The position numbers and the translations under genes are program-made. This document shows positions 34,768 to 44,179 of a stretch of 64,000 nt of DNA, one piece after another. The stretch spans positions 3,009-67,008 of the forward strand of contig DAOTWY010000042.1 in the NCBI GenBank assembly GCA_034435635.1, written 5' to 3'. Position 1 is the stretch's first letter. Every line of letters starts with the position of its first letter. The notes under the pieces are model-generated. The model ran no database searches. It was not told the DNA's origin and saw only the letters and a program-made list of their open reading frames with translations. This DNA is from DAOTWY01 sp003696565 (lineage in GTDB: Bacteria > Chloroflexota > Anaerolineae > Aggregatilineales > Phototrophicaceae).

Positions 34768-36171
34768 ATGGCAAAAGAATATGATGTTGTGGTGGTTGGT
34801 GCTGGTCCTGGGGGATATGTCGCCGCGATCCGCGCTAGCCAGCTTGGCTTAAAAACTGCCATTGTTGAAAAGAAATATTGGGGCGGCGTTTGTTTAAATG
34901 TTGGTTGCATCCCTTCTAAGGCATTATTGCGTAATGCAGAACTAGCCCATATCTTCCGTGAACAAGCAGAAGAATTTGGCATTGTGGTGGAAGGGGCGGT
35001 TAAATTTGACTATGCTAAAGCATTTTCACGTAGCCGTGACGTTTCTAATCGTCTAACTAAGGGTGTGAAGTTCCTCATGAAAAAAAATAAGATTGATTCT
35101 TATGATGGATGGGGAACATTCAAGGATGCTCATACGATTGATGTCACATTGAACGACGGTAAGACTGAAACACTCAAATTCAAAAATTGCATTATCGCAA
35201 CTGGGGCAACAACACGCCTTATCCCTGGCACACAACTCAGTGAACGGGTTGTGACTTATGAAGAGCAGATTATGGAAGATCAGTTGCCTAATAGCATTAT
35301 TATCGCAGGTGCTGGTGCGATTGGTGTTGAGTTTGCTTATGTGATGCATAATTACGGTGTGGACGTGACGATTGTTGAATTTATGGATCGCATGTTACCC
35401 CTAGAAGATGAAGAAATCTCCAAAGAGTTGGAGAAAATTTATAAGAAAATGGGGGTGAAAATCCTCACAAGTACCAAAGTCGAAAAAATTGAAGATACTG
35501 GTAAGAATGTTAAGGTAACTGTCACCGGGCAAGATGGCAAACAGCAAGTGCTTGAGGCGGATAAGGTGATGCAAGCGATTGGCTTTGTCCCTCGTGTGGA
35601 AGGTTATGGGTTGGAAAAAACCGGCGTAAAATTGACTGATCGCGGTGCAATTGATATCAATGGTGCTATGCAGACCAGTGTTCCACATATTTACGCCATC
35701 GGTGATGTAACTGCAAAGTTGATGTTGGCGCATGTCGCTGAGAAAATGGGAGTCTTGGCAGCCGAACACATTGCTGGGCATCCAATCCGCGAGATGGAAT
35801 TTATTATGATGCCCCGCGCAACTTACTGCCAACCACAAGTCGCCAGCTTTGGATATACTGAAAAGCAAGCCCGCGAAGCCGGTTATGACATCAATGTGGC
35901 AAAGTTCCCCTTCCAAGCAAATGGTAAAGCACTCGGCTTGGGCGATGCAGTGGGGTTTGTTAAGCTAATCAGCGATAAAAAATACGGTGAAATGCTCGGC
36001 GCACATATGATTGGTCCTGATGTGACTGAGCTTTTACCAGAGTTAACCCTGGCACGCTATGCTGAACTGACACCGGAAGAAATTGCTGGAAATGTTCATG
36101 CCCATCCTACACTCAGTGAGGCAATTAAAGAAGCTGCACATGGGTTAGAAGGGCATATGATTAACTTCTGA
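34768..36171 (+). CDS. lpd: Dihydrolipoamide dehydrogenase (E3)
   Basis: Flavoenzyme that reoxidises dihydrolipoyl groups with NAD+ for 2-oxoacid dehydrogenases or the glycine cleavage system. 467 residues. FAD site VVVGAGPGGYVAAIRASQLG, redox disulfide GGVCLNVGCIPSK, NAD site IAGAGAIGVEFAY and the active His-Glu in HAHPTLSEAIKEA are intact. No E1 or E2 gene is next to it. It lies 97 bases upstream of sucC, separated by a hairpin. Confidence 0.95.
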   Translation: MAKEYDVVVVGAGPGGYVAAIRASQLGLKTAIVEKKYWGGVCLNVGCIPSKALLRNAELAHIFREQAEEFGIVVEGAVKFDYAKAFSRSRDVSNRLTKGVKFLMKKNKIDSYDGWGTFKDAHTIDVTLNDGKTETLKFKNCIIATGATTRLIPGTQLSERVVTYEEQIMEDQLPNSIIIAGAGAIGVEFAYVMHNYGVDVTIVEFMDRMLPLEDEEISKELEKIYKKMGVKILTSTKVEKIEDTGKNVKVTVTGQDGKQQVLEADKVMQAIGFVPRVEGYGLEKTGVKLTDRGAIDINGAMQTSVPHIYAIGDVTAKLMLAHVAEKMGVLAAEHIAGHPIREMEFIMMPRATYCQPQVASFGYTEKQAREAGYDINVAKFPFQANGKALGLGDAVGFVKLISDKKYGEMLGAHMIGPDVTELLPELTLARYAELTPEEIAGNVHAHPTLSEAIKEAAHGLEGHMINF

Positions 36172-36182
36172 TGAAAGTTTAT

Positions 36183-36206
36183 AAGGGCGGTCAAAAGATC
36201 GCCCTT
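36183..36206 (+). terminator. Hairpin after lpd
   Basis: AAGGGCGGTC, AAAA and GATCGCCCTT form a 10-bp stem with one wobble. No U-tract follows. Confidence 0.5.
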
Positions 36207-36268
36207 CCACATTTAAAACTTGGCGGTATAGTTTGTTGAAAAAATCAGCATTCTGAGGAGAGACTTAA

Positions 36269-37420
36269 GTGGATTTATTTGAATATCAAGGTAAACAATA
36301 TTTTGCCCGATATGGCATACCGGTATCACCAGGGGGCGTGGCAGATACAGTCGATGAGGCTGTCTCTGTTGCTGATCAAGTTGGTTATCCGGTCGTCGTT
36401 AAGGCGCAGGTGCAGGTTGGTGGGCGTGGTAAAGCCGGCGGCATTAAACTGGCGAATAATGAAGCTGAAGTCCGTCAACATGCCGGGGCTATCCTCGGTA
36501 TGGACATTAAAGGACACACAGTACATCGCCTTTGGATTGAAAAAGCATCCGATATTAAAGAGGAATATTATGCCTCTTTCACGTTGGATCGCAGCAAAAA
36601 ACAGCATTTAGGGATGCTTTCTGCAAAGGGTGGGGTAGATATTGAAGAAGTTGCTGCCACTGATCCTGATGCGATTGCTAAAATTTGGGTGAATCCGGTT
36701 GCTGGGCTAGATGAAGCTACTGTCCGTGAGTGGGTAAAGGCGGCAAATCTTAACCCAGAAGCCAACGAAGGCGCAGTAGAGATATTACTTAAACTCTATC
36801 ACTGTTATATCGAAGGGGATGCAACCCTCGTAGAAATTAATCCATTAATTCTTACACCAGATGGACGGGTTCATGCGCTGGATGCAAAGGTTAGCTTGGA
36901 TGAAGCTGCCCGCTTCCGCCATGCTGACGTTTGGGATACGTTTGAAGGCTTGGAACCGCGTGATGAGCGTGAACGCGCTGCCTACGACTTAGGGCTACAG
37001 TATGTTGGGCTAGATGGCTCAGTCGGGATCATTGCCAATGGGGCAGGTCTGGCGATGAGTACAGTCGATATTGTCAACCAAGTCGGCGGTAAACCGGCGA
37101 ATTTTTTGGATATCGGCGGCGGTGCAAATGCTGATCACATGGCGAACGCCCTCAGTGTGATCAACCAGGATGAAAACGTCCGCGCTATTTTTATTAATAT
37201 CTTTGGTGGGATTACCCGCTGTGATGAAGTGGCAAAAGGTATCGTTCAGGCGATGCAGCGTGTCAATCTAAATTCCCCGTTAATCGTACGCCTGGACGGA
37301 ACCAATGCACAAGAAGGTCGTGCTATTTTACAACAACATGAATCTGAGCGGTTAATTATGAAGCCGGATATGCTTTCCGCTGCTCAAACCGCTGTTGAAA
37401 TTGCAGGAGGTAAAGCGTAG
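36269..37420 (+). CDS. sucC: Succinyl-CoA synthetase beta subunit
   Basis: TCA-cycle enzyme making ATP or GTP from succinyl-CoA. 383 residues, GTG start with GAGGAG upstream. The ATP-grasp domain (VVKAQVQVGGRGKAGGI) and C-terminal CoA ligase domain (NGAGLAMSTVDIVNQVGGKPANFLDIGGGA split over 265-300, FGGITRCDEVAKGI) are complete. Ends one base into sucD. Confidence 0.96.
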   Translation: MDLFEYQGKQYFARYGIPVSPGGVADTVDEAVSVADQVGYPVVVKAQVQVGGRGKAGGIKLANNEAEVRQHAGAILGMDIKGHTVHRLWIEKASDIKEEYYASFTLDRSKKQHLGMLSAKGGVDIEEVAATDPDAIAKIWVNPVAGLDEATVREWVKAANLNPEANEGAVEILLKLYHCYIEGDATLVEINPLILTPDGRVHALDAKVSLDEAARFRHADVWDTFEGLEPRDERERAAYDLGLQYVGLDGSVGIIANGAGLAMSTVDIVNQVGGKPANFLDIGGGANADHMANALSVINQDENVRAIFINIFGGITRCDEVAKGIVQAMQRVNLNSPLIVRLDGTNAQEGRAILQQHESERLIMKPDMLSAAQTAVEIAGGKA

Positions 37421-38307
37421 TGGCTATCTGGGTAGATGAAAACACAACGGTTGTCGTTCAAGGGTTGACCGGAACACAAGGACGGTTCTACGGCTTGATG
37501 AATCGCGATTATGGCACCAAAGTTGTTGCTGGAACAAACCCGCGTAAAGCCGGTACCGATGTCGATGGCATTCCGATTTTTGCTACTGTGAAAGAGGCTG
37601 TAGAAGCCACTGGGGCAAATACATCTTTTGTGATTGTTCCTGCGCAATTTGCGGCTGATTCCGTGTTAGAAGCCGCTGCTGGGGGTGTGCGTTTGATTGT
37701 TTGTGTAACAGAACATATTCCAGCGCATGACCAAGCACTCATGTATAACCGCCTTAAGCAAGATTACCCCAATGTCCGTTTATTAGGTCCAAATTGTGCA
37801 GGTATCCTCAGCCCTGGCAAAGCGAATATTGGCTTTACACCAACAGCTGTTTCTAAGCCTGGTGGTCCGGTGGGGGTGGTTAGCCGTTCTGGCACATTGG
37901 CATATCAGGCATTGTATGAACTGTCTGCCTCGGGTATTGGTCAAACAACGTGTGTCGGGATTGGTGGTGACCCTGTGCCTGGCACCAGTTTTATTGATGT
38001 ACTGGCTGCCTTTGAACAAGACCCAGAGACTAAAGCTATTGTTATGATTGGTGAGATTGGTGGCTCCGCGGAAGAAGAAGCAGCGGAATTTATTAAAGAC
38101 AATGTTACCAAGCCAGTGGTGGCTTACATTGCCGGTGTCACTGCGCCTCCAGGGAAAAAGATGGGGCATGCTGGTGCTATTGTTTCCGGCGGCAAAGGCA
38201 CCGCACAAGCAAAGATGGATGCACTTGCTGCTGTAGGGGCAAAAGTCGCACAAAATCCAACGGAAATCGGTGATCTTGTTAAGCAAGCATTAGCTGAATT
38301 AGGATAA
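37420..38307 (+). CDS. sucD: Succinyl-CoA synthetase alpha subunit
   Basis: CoA-binding subunit carrying the phosphorylated His. 295 residues, GTG start overlapping the sucC stop by one base. VVQGLTGTQGRFYGLMNRDYG and GTNPRKAG match the CoA site; GPNCAGILSPG and the active His in KMGHAGAIVSGGKGTAQAK are intact. Confidence 0.96.
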   Translation: MAIWVDENTTVVVQGLTGTQGRFYGLMNRDYGTKVVAGTNPRKAGTDVDGIPIFATVKEAVEATGANTSFVIVPAQFAADSVLEAAAGGVRLIVCVTEHIPAHDQALMYNRLKQDYPNVRLLGPNCAGILSPGKANIGFTPTAVSKPGGPVGVVSRSGTLAYQALYELSASGIGQTTCVGIGGDPVPGTSFIDVLAAFEQDPETKAIVMIGEIGGSAEEEAAEFIKDNVTKPVVAYIAGVTAPPGKKMGHAGAIVSGGKGTAQAKMDALAAVGAKVAQNPTEIGDLVKQALAELG

Positions 38308-38323
38308 ATGCATATATTCAGAA

Positions 38324-38348
38324 CGGGTGTGAGTTTACTTCACGCCCG
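38324..38348. terminator. Terminator between sucD and the convergent gene
   Basis: CGGGTGTGA, seven bases and TCACGCCCG form a 9-bp stem with one wobble. A short T-rich stretch follows on the plus strand. Confidence 0.55.
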
Positions 38349-38355
38349 CTTTGAT

Positions 38356-38970
38356 TCACTTTCCAAAAATACCACCGCCAAACGTAAAGCGTACAAATGG
38401 TCGGCGCATGGGTGTGCCGATCACATGGCGTAAATACCCCGCACGGATGCCCAATACAACCCCTAGCCTGCCACCGACTTTGATTTCAATGCCAATGCCT
38501 GCCATGTAGTGCATTCCCCCGCTACCACTCGCGGCGACACTTTCCCCATCACGCTCTATAACTGCACCAGACCCATCACCACCGATGCCAATAAGTGGGT
38601 AAATTCTAAGTCGTTTACCGCGTTTGAACATAAACCCATAGTTGAAAGACCCTTCTCCGCCGCCAACAATCAGATTTTGTCCTTCGTATCGCTGGATTTG
38701 ACCCCCACCGCTGCCTTCTTGATCTGCCACAATACGATCTTTAACGCCATAAAACCCACCACCATGTGTAATCACATTGACTGCACCACTTAAACGAGGT
38801 TTGCTGGTTGGGCTGGTAGACGATACATCTAAGGTTGTAAAGGTTGCACTGTAATAAGCTACTTTATCTCGATATGCTGGGCTGAAAATAACAAGAGCCG
38901 TCCGTTTAATTGGTATAAAAACAAGCCATAGTGTTACGCGAAAAAGTGTTTTGAGTAAAAATGTAACCAC
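38356..38970 (-). CDS. Gly-rich, beta-strand-rich membrane-associated protein, unknown function
   Basis: 204 residues, not recognised. One N-terminal hydrophobic segment (about 3-25), then a polar region and a Gly-rich second half with alternating aliphatic strands (LRIYPLIGIGGDGSG, MAGIGIEIKVGGRLGVVLGIRAGYL, FVRFTFGGGIFG). The pattern resembles outer-membrane beta-barrels, or a YtfJ/GerW-like Gly-rich protein. It stands alone between sucD and a HAD phosphatase gene. Confidence 0.6.
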   Translation of the reverse strand: MVTFLLKTLFRVTLWLVFIPIKRTALVIFSPAYRDKVAYYSATFTTLDVSSTSPTSKPRLSGAVNVITHGGGFYGVKDRIVADQEGSGGGQIQRYEGQNLIVGGGEGSFNYGFMFKRGKRLRIYPLIGIGGDGSGAVIERDGESVAASGSGGMHYMAGIGIEIKVGGRLGVVLGIRAGYLRHVIGTPMRRPFVRFTFGGGIFGK

Positions 38971-39079
38971 TTAAACCTCCGATGGTGTTGATCCACCCGT
39001 CTATTATACAACCTTCCCGCTACAAAAAAAGTCGCTTGGGGTTATAATGCTAGGCGGCAGTTGGATGTGGAGCAGGTTT

Positions 39080-39928
39080 ATGATAGATATTCGCTGGACG
39101 AGTTTTGACCTCATTTTTTTTGATTGTGATAGCACCCTTTCTACGATTGAGGGTATTGATGAACTGGCAAAACTCAAAGGGAAAGAGCTGCGTGTAGGCT
39201 TATTGACCCAGAAAGCTATGGATGGCGATTTAGACTTGGAAGAAGTGTATGGCAAACGTCTCCAGGCAATCCGTCCAACACGCGGACAGCTGAAAGCCAT
39301 AGAAGAACGTTATTGGGAAACGATCGTGCCGGATGTGCAGGAAGTTATTAACACGTTGAAGTTCTTGCACAAAGAGGTATTCATCATCAGTGGCGGCTTG
39401 GCTGAGCCGGTTAAAGGATTTGGTAAACGGCTTGGCGTATCACCCGATCATATCCGAGCGGTGGAACTGGAATACAACGAACTTTCTGGTGATTGGTGGC
39501 GGTATCATGAACCACAGACACGTCATCGTCAAACGTATTTGGATTATGACGAAGGTCCTTTAACAGTTACTAGTGGAAAACCGCAAATTATTAAAGAATT
39601 AGCTGGTGAACGCCATGGGCGGCGGTTGATGGTCGGTGATGGCTCATCGGATTTAGCGACTCGCTCTGTTGTGGATTTATTTGTTGGGTTTGGTGGGGTG
39701 GTCTCTCGTGAAAAGGTCAAGCGTGAAGCAGAGGCGTTTATTGAGAGTTTGTCGCTCGCTCCTATTTTACCTATAGCAGCGGGTCCGTCAGGCTATAGTC
39801 GGGTAAAAGGCACTGTTCATCAGGCGGTATTTGAACGTGGTATTGAGTTGGCTCTTTCTGGTGCATTGACTTTCCATAATCAAGAGATGCGCCAGGCATT
39901 TGAAAAGGCGTTTACACATGCAACCTAA
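39080..39928 (+). CDS. HAD-IB phosphatase, SerB-like
   Basis: 282 residues from the ATG at 39080 (GGAG seven bases upstream). HAD motifs: FFDCDSTLS (Asp nucleophile), FIISGGLAEPVK (motif II Ser) and MVGDGSSDLATR (motif IV), with a helical cap typical of phosphoserine phosphatases. A C-terminal extension of about 60 residues follows. Its partner genes include a SerA-like dehydrogenase, so the last step of serine synthesis is the likely role (inference). It overlaps the next gene by 11 bases. Confidence 0.85.
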   Translation: MIDIRWTSFDLIFFDCDSTLSTIEGIDELAKLKGKELRVGLLTQKAMDGDLDLEEVYGKRLQAIRPTRGQLKAIEERYWETIVPDVQEVINTLKFLHKEVFIISGGLAEPVKGFGKRLGVSPDHIRAVELEYNELSGDWWRYHEPQTRHRQTYLDYDEGPLTVTSGKPQIIKELAGERHGRRLMVGDGSSDLATRSVVDLFVGFGGVVSREKVKREAEAFIESLSLAPILPIAAGPSGYSRVKGTVHQAVFERGIELALSGALTFHNQEMRQAFEKAFTHAT

Positions 39929-40568
39929 AGCAATTATTTTTGATATGGATGGACTGCTCGTTGATTCTGAGCGTGTTTGGTATATGGCGGAAGATGAGTT
40001 TATTCAATCCTTTGGGCATGTTTATACCCCAGAGGCACGCGCTGCTATCATTGGAATGCGTGTAGATGAATTTTTGACGAAACTCAAGGAAATTTATCAA
40101 CTAGAGCCGAGCGTTGAAGAACTGAGCGATGATTTACATGAGCGTGTTTTACGCCTGATTCCCCTGGAAGTTAAACCTCAGCCCGGTGCAAATGAAATTA
40201 TCGAGTATGTGCTTAAACATGATATCCCCCACGCTATCGCTTCTAGTTCATCGATGCGAGTGATTAATGCAACGCTTGAAGCGCAGGGGTGGGGAGATAA
40301 GTTTAAAATCCGTTGTACAGCAGATGATGACAAGAATGGTAAGCCTGCCCCAGATGTTTATTTGCGGGCAGCACGCCTATTAGGTGTTGAGCCTAAGGAT
40401 TGTTTGGCTTTAGAAGATAGCCCAAATGGCGCACGGGCAGCCGTGGCTGCTGGTATGACGTGCTATGCTGTGCCAGATAAATCTCACAGTACACCACAAG
40501 CGTTTGATGGGATTACGCCTTATGTGTTTGATTCGTTATATGATGTATTGGAGCGTTTGCAACAATGA
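39918..40568 (+). CDS. HAD-IA phosphatase/beta-phosphoglucomutase-like
   Basis: 216 residues from the ATG at 39918. IFDMDGLLVDSE at the N-terminus, ASSSSMRVI (motif II), NGKPAPDVYLRAA (motif III Lys) and LEDSPNGARAAVAAGM (motif IV) make a subfamily IA HAD enzyme. Substrates range from sugar phosphates to phosphoglycolate, and none can be assigned. It overlaps the SerB-like gene by 11 bases and the SerA-like gene by 4, so all three are one unit. Confidence 0.85.
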   Translation: MQPKAIIFDMDGLLVDSERVWYMAEDEFIQSFGHVYTPEARAAIIGMRVDEFLTKLKEIYQLEPSVEELSDDLHERVLRLIPLEVKPQPGANEIIEYVLKHDIPHAIASSSSMRVINATLEAQGWGDKFKIRCTADDDKNGKPAPDVYLRAARLLGVEPKDCLALEDSPNGARAAVAAGMTCYAVPDKSHSTPQAFDGITPYVFDSLYDVLERLQQ

Positions 40569-42160
40569 CGTTTCATATTGTTGTCGCAACAGATATCACC
40601 GATGAAAGCTTAGCCTGGTTAAAAGAGCAGCCTGATGTGACAGTTCAACAGGTGCCGCCAGCGTTACCAGCCGTGCGAGAAGCCATCAAAACAGCTCATG
40701 CTATTATTGCACGGGAGGATTTGCAGCTAGATTCCGCACTCCTTGAACAAGCTACTGAGTTAAAACTCATTGCACGCCCTGCCACAAGCATTAGTGGGGT
40801 GGATGTTGATTTTGCTACCAAGCGTGGCATCATCGTCATGAATGCGCCAGGTATTAGTGCCCTGGCAGCTGGTGAGCATACGATCATGATGATGTTGGCA
40901 CTTAGTCGGCGTTTGATACAAGCCCACAATGGGATGCGTTCAGGATATTGGTTGTTAGACCGCAAACGGCAAATTGGGACGCAATTGGCTGGCAAAACGC
41001 TGGGTATTATTGGGTTAGGGCGTGTAGGGAAAATTGTTGCGCATCGTGCTTTAGCGTTTGGCATGACGGTTTTAGCCTGTGATCCATACTTGAGTGAAGA
41101 GCAAGTTGGTGATGACCGCATTATTTTATGTGGAATGCGTGATTTATTGTCTCGTAGTGATTTTGTGACCCTACACGTGCCGCTGACGAGCGAAACACAT
41201 GGTATGCTTAATGCAGAACGCATCCGCCAAATGAAGCCTGGCGCACGATTGATTAATACCGCTGATGGCAAGTTATTGGATGAGCAAGCTGTGGTAGACG
41301 CGCTTAAAGATGGGCATTTAGCGGGTGTAGCGGTGGATGTTTATGCAGAAGAACCCCCTTATAATAGCCCGCTTGTGGGATTAGATAATGTCATTCACAC
41401 GCCACATATTAGCGATAACACGATTGAGGCAACACAGGATTTATCGATTCAAATTGTCCAACAGATGTTAGATGCACTTCGTGATGTGGATTATCGTAAT
41501 GTGGTGAATTTGCCTTTTCTGCCAGGTATGGATTTTGAGACGATCCAGCCATATCTTAAACTTGCTGAACGCATGGGGACATTATTGCATGTGCTAGCAC
41601 GTCACCCTGTTAAACGGTTGGCTGTTGAATACCGTGGTGAAGAGGGGAGTGGTTTAGTCAAACCAATCGCTGTTGCTATTCTCAAAGGGTTGTTGATGCC
41701 AATTTTAGGGGATAGTGTAAGTTACATTAACGCGCCTGTCTTGGCTGTTGAGCGGGGTATTCAAGTATCACAAGTTAAAGGATTGGCAGTTAGTGAATAT
41801 ACTAACTTGGTTTCTTGCCAGGTCACGCTAGAAGATGGTGAAGATATTTTCATCGCTGGCACATTGTTAGATCGCAAAGTACCTCATATTATTCAAATCA
41901 ACGAATATCGCATGAATTTTGTCCCAGAAGGCTACTTGTTGTTGATGGGAAGCTATGATAAGCCCGGCGTAATCGGGCGGGTAGGTACGTTAATGGCAAA
42001 TGGCGATGTTAACATTGCAAGCTGGCATACTGGGCGTGCTCATCCTGGTGGCAACACATTAACCGTGTTAACACTTGATTCGTTTATTCCGGAACCAGTT
42101 CTTGAAGAATTACGAAATCTTGAGTTTATCCGCCATGCACATCAAGTTCAGTTGTCATGA
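40565..42160 (+). CDS. serA: D-3-phosphoglycerate dehydrogenase-like (SerA), catalytic Arg replaced
   Basis: 531 residues with the long SerA layout: substrate/NAD domains (1-315), an intervening regulatory domain (about 320-455) and a C-terminal ACT domain (about 460-531, YLLLMGSYDKPGVIGRVG). The NAD site GIIGLGRVGKIVAHR and Asp173 fit. Glu263 and His281 of the catalytic set remain. The motif that holds the active-site Arg in D-2-hydroxyacid dehydrogenases (usually N-T-A-R-G) reads NTADG, Asp234 in place of Arg. The N-terminal substrate loop is also altered (ARPATSISGVD). It may act on another acid, or the operon may need another SerA. Confidence 0.82.
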   Translation: MTFHIVVATDITDESLAWLKEQPDVTVQQVPPALPAVREAIKTAHAIIAREDLQLDSALLEQATELKLIARPATSISGVDVDFATKRGIIVMNAPGISALAAGEHTIMMMLALSRRLIQAHNGMRSGYWLLDRKRQIGTQLAGKTLGIIGLGRVGKIVAHRALAFGMTVLACDPYLSEEQVGDDRIILCGMRDLLSRSDFVTLHVPLTSETHGMLNAERIRQMKPGARLINTADGKLLDEQAVVDALKDGHLAGVAVDVYAEEPPYNSPLVGLDNVIHTPHISDNTIEATQDLSIQIVQQMLDALRDVDYRNVVNLPFLPGMDFETIQPYLKLAERMGTLLHVLARHPVKRLAVEYRGEEGSGLVKPIAVAILKGLLMPILGDSVSYINAPVLAVERGIQVSQVKGLAVSEYTNLVSCQVTLEDGEDIFIAGTLLDRKVPHIIQINEYRMNFVPEGYLLLMGSYDKPGVIGRVGTLMANGDVNIASWHTGRAHPGGNTLTVLTLDSFIPEPVLEELRNLEFIRHAHQVQLS

Positions 42161-42233
42161 GACTCGTACAGTTTTGTGGTGGTCTGTCTGGTAAACTGAG
42201 ACTAATGAATGGATCAAAATTTAGGAGGATACT

Positions 42234-42887
42234 ATGCGCCACAGCTTGATTCTGTTGGTGGCTTTAATCCTGGCAGCTTGTGGGTCTGGTGGGGATGAGC
42301 CTGCACCGACAACTGTATCTAACACAGAAACTTCCAGTTCAACACAAGTTCCACCAAATGTTACGCCGGTGGGGGCAGGAATCACAGATGAAGATTTGCA
42401 GACGTTGTTGCCTCCTGTTGCATCACCATTTGTGCCGCCTACCCAAACCCCTGCTAGTGAGGGTGCGTTACCTGTTCCTTTACCACAAACATTGGTTGCT
42501 TCTGAAACAGAAGACCCAGAGCCAGGTGGAGAATTTAATTACATTTATTTCCGTCAGACTGGGGGTGTTAACAACGAGTCGATTGTGATTGAAATTTTTG
42601 GTGATGGGCTGGTGATGTACAATGGCATAGAAGGACGCATTTCCCCTGAAGATGTGGCTAATCTTAACCAAGTAATTGATGACCTGAACTTTTTTGGCTT
42701 ACAAGGGACAATGCTATCTGCCGCACCCGGTAGACCAGAAGTTTACTATTATCAGGTTTATATTGAACGCGGCAACCAGCAACGGACAATCAACTCTCAA
42801 GATGGTTTTATGCCACGAGAATATATCAGCTTTTTAAGCTTATTACAGCAATATGGTGCAGTGGCAAACTCTAACTCTAATTCGTAG
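42234..42887 (+). CDS. Lipoprotein, unknown function
   Basis: 217 residues. Signal peptide with lipobox LAAC (RHSLILLVALILAACGSGG), a Thr/Pro/Glu-rich linker (about 20-95), then a compact domain (about 98-205) starting FNYIYFRQTGG and containing VIEIFGDGLVMYNG. That strand pattern is common to bacterial lipoproteins of unknown role. GGAGG lies before the ATG. It converges with the next lipoprotein gene, with an 11-base overlap. Confidence 0.65.
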   Translation: MRHSLILLVALILAACGSGGDEPAPTTVSNTETSSSTQVPPNVTPVGAGITDEDLQTLLPPVASPFVPPTQTPASEGALPVPLPQTLVASETEDPEPGGEFNYIYFRQTGGVNNESIVIEIFGDGLVMYNGIEGRISPEDVANLNQVIDDLNFFGLQGTMLSAAPGRPEVYYYQVYIERGNQQRTINSQDGFMPREYISFLSLLQQYGAVANSNSNS

Positions 42888-44043
42888 CTAAACCTTGCAC
42901 GTTCACAATGTAATTTGTGGGCGTGCCACCAATTTCTTGAATACGAAATACAAAATTAACACTTTCATCCGGTGCGAGTATACCTTGCATAACGGGTGTA
43001 AATGCTGCGGCAATTACGTTTTGACTAGCGTCAAAAACGGTGACCGTTGCTAACGGATCGCGCACTGGTTCATCACCGGTATTGGTAACCACGCCTTCAA
43101 TCACCAGTGTGCCATCATCTGCAATAGATGAACTATCTGTCCATGTCATACCATCCGCCCCAATAATACGGGGTGTGTTTGTTTCGGCTGGGTTCCAGGA
43201 ATAATTTCCAAGGGTAAATAGATAACGGGTTGTGTTAGGTGGTTGTCCTTGCCCAAACCGCAAACTGAACGGTGCAAATTCCCCCGGCAGAATAGCATAG
43301 CCCATGACGGTATCCAGTGCTTCGGCTATACCTTGTCCATCTAGTGTTTGTAATTCTAAGCGTATTGGAATATCAAATAAGGGTTGAGAGCTATAATTTG
43401 CGATTTCCCCAGTGACGAAATAGACCCCTTGTGGGGTTGTCCAGGCGTGGATGTTTTCGACTTGTAAATCACTAGATGTGACAAAACCTAAAGTGCTTAA
43501 TGGGCTAGGTTCTAATGTTGCAGAGGGGTTTATATCAAGCGTATTGATAAGTATTTCAGCTTGTGCCTGTAGATTCGGGTCATCTGGGACAACAACCTCT
43601 AATACTGAGACAAAGTTTTCTGTCTGTTGAATAAATGTGTTGATTTGTTCTGCAAGCCCGCCGATTGTAATACGTAATCCACTCAGTCGCCAACTGCCAT
43701 CCCCTACTGCTTGCCGATCTTGCTCACGATAGCGATCTTGCCGAATTTGTTGTTGATAGGTATTGATAATGCTCAAAATATCCATTGTTGTGTTGAGCTT
43801 AATCACAGCGATTCCAATAATAGGGGTGATTTCCCCTGGTGGGGTAAAGTGCGCGCTCACAAGGTCAGTACGGTGTTGGGTATATACTGCCCAATCTGGC
43901 GGAACACGCACGCTAAACACGCCGCTAGGATGTGTATAGCGGATAGGCGAGAGATCAGGCGGTATTGGGGTTGGTGCAAACACAACTGCACCCTGACCGC
44001 ATCCGGTTAATAGCAAAATCAGCAATAAAATCGTGTATCGCAT
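42877..44043 (-). CDS. Lipoprotein with FxLYD-like beta domains, unknown function
   Basis: 388 residues from the ATG at 44043 (AGGAAAA upstream), giving the signal peptide RYTILLLILLLTGC. The N-terminal half (about 25-165) resembles PsbP/DcrB-like secreted domains (HPSGVFSVRVPPDWAVY is the usual start). The C-terminal half has two beta-sandwich units with GVVTNTGDEPVRDPLATVTV and EIANYSSQPLFDIPIRLEL, like FxLYD domains. No enzyme motif. Upstream starts encode only a short polar stretch. Confidence 0.65.
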   Translation of the reverse strand: MRYTILLLILLLTGCGQGAVVFAPTPIPPDLSPIRYTHPSGVFSVRVPPDWAVYTQHRTDLVSAHFTPPGEITPIIGIAVIKLNTTMDILSIINTYQQQIRQDRYREQDRQAVGDGSWRLSGLRITIGGLAEQINTFIQQTENFVSVLEVVVPDDPNLQAQAEILINTLDINPSATLEPSPLSTLGFVTSSDLQVENIHAWTTPQGVYFVTGEIANYSSQPLFDIPIRLELQTLDGQGIAEALDTVMGYAILPGEFAPFSLRFGQGQPPNTTRYLFTLGNYSWNPAETNTPRIIGADGMTWTDSSSIADDGTLVIEGVVTNTGDEPVRDPLATVTVFDASQNVIAAAFTPVMQGILAPDESVNFVFRIQEIGGTPTNYIVNVQGLATN

Positions 44044-44179
44044 TGGCTTTTTCCTTTCGCCATAAACGATATATGACACAGTTGTCTGATAGTTATAGTA
44101 CCGAAGTCCTGCTTGAGTTTAGATTTTAACCCCTGCTATCCTGAGTATAGGATTAATTCCCGTCTGGAGAGAGAAGTTA

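Noticed and set aside
34768..38307. Complete 2-oxoglutarate dehydrogenase operon
   Set aside because: Only lpd, sucC and sucD are present; no E1 or E2 gene is nearby.
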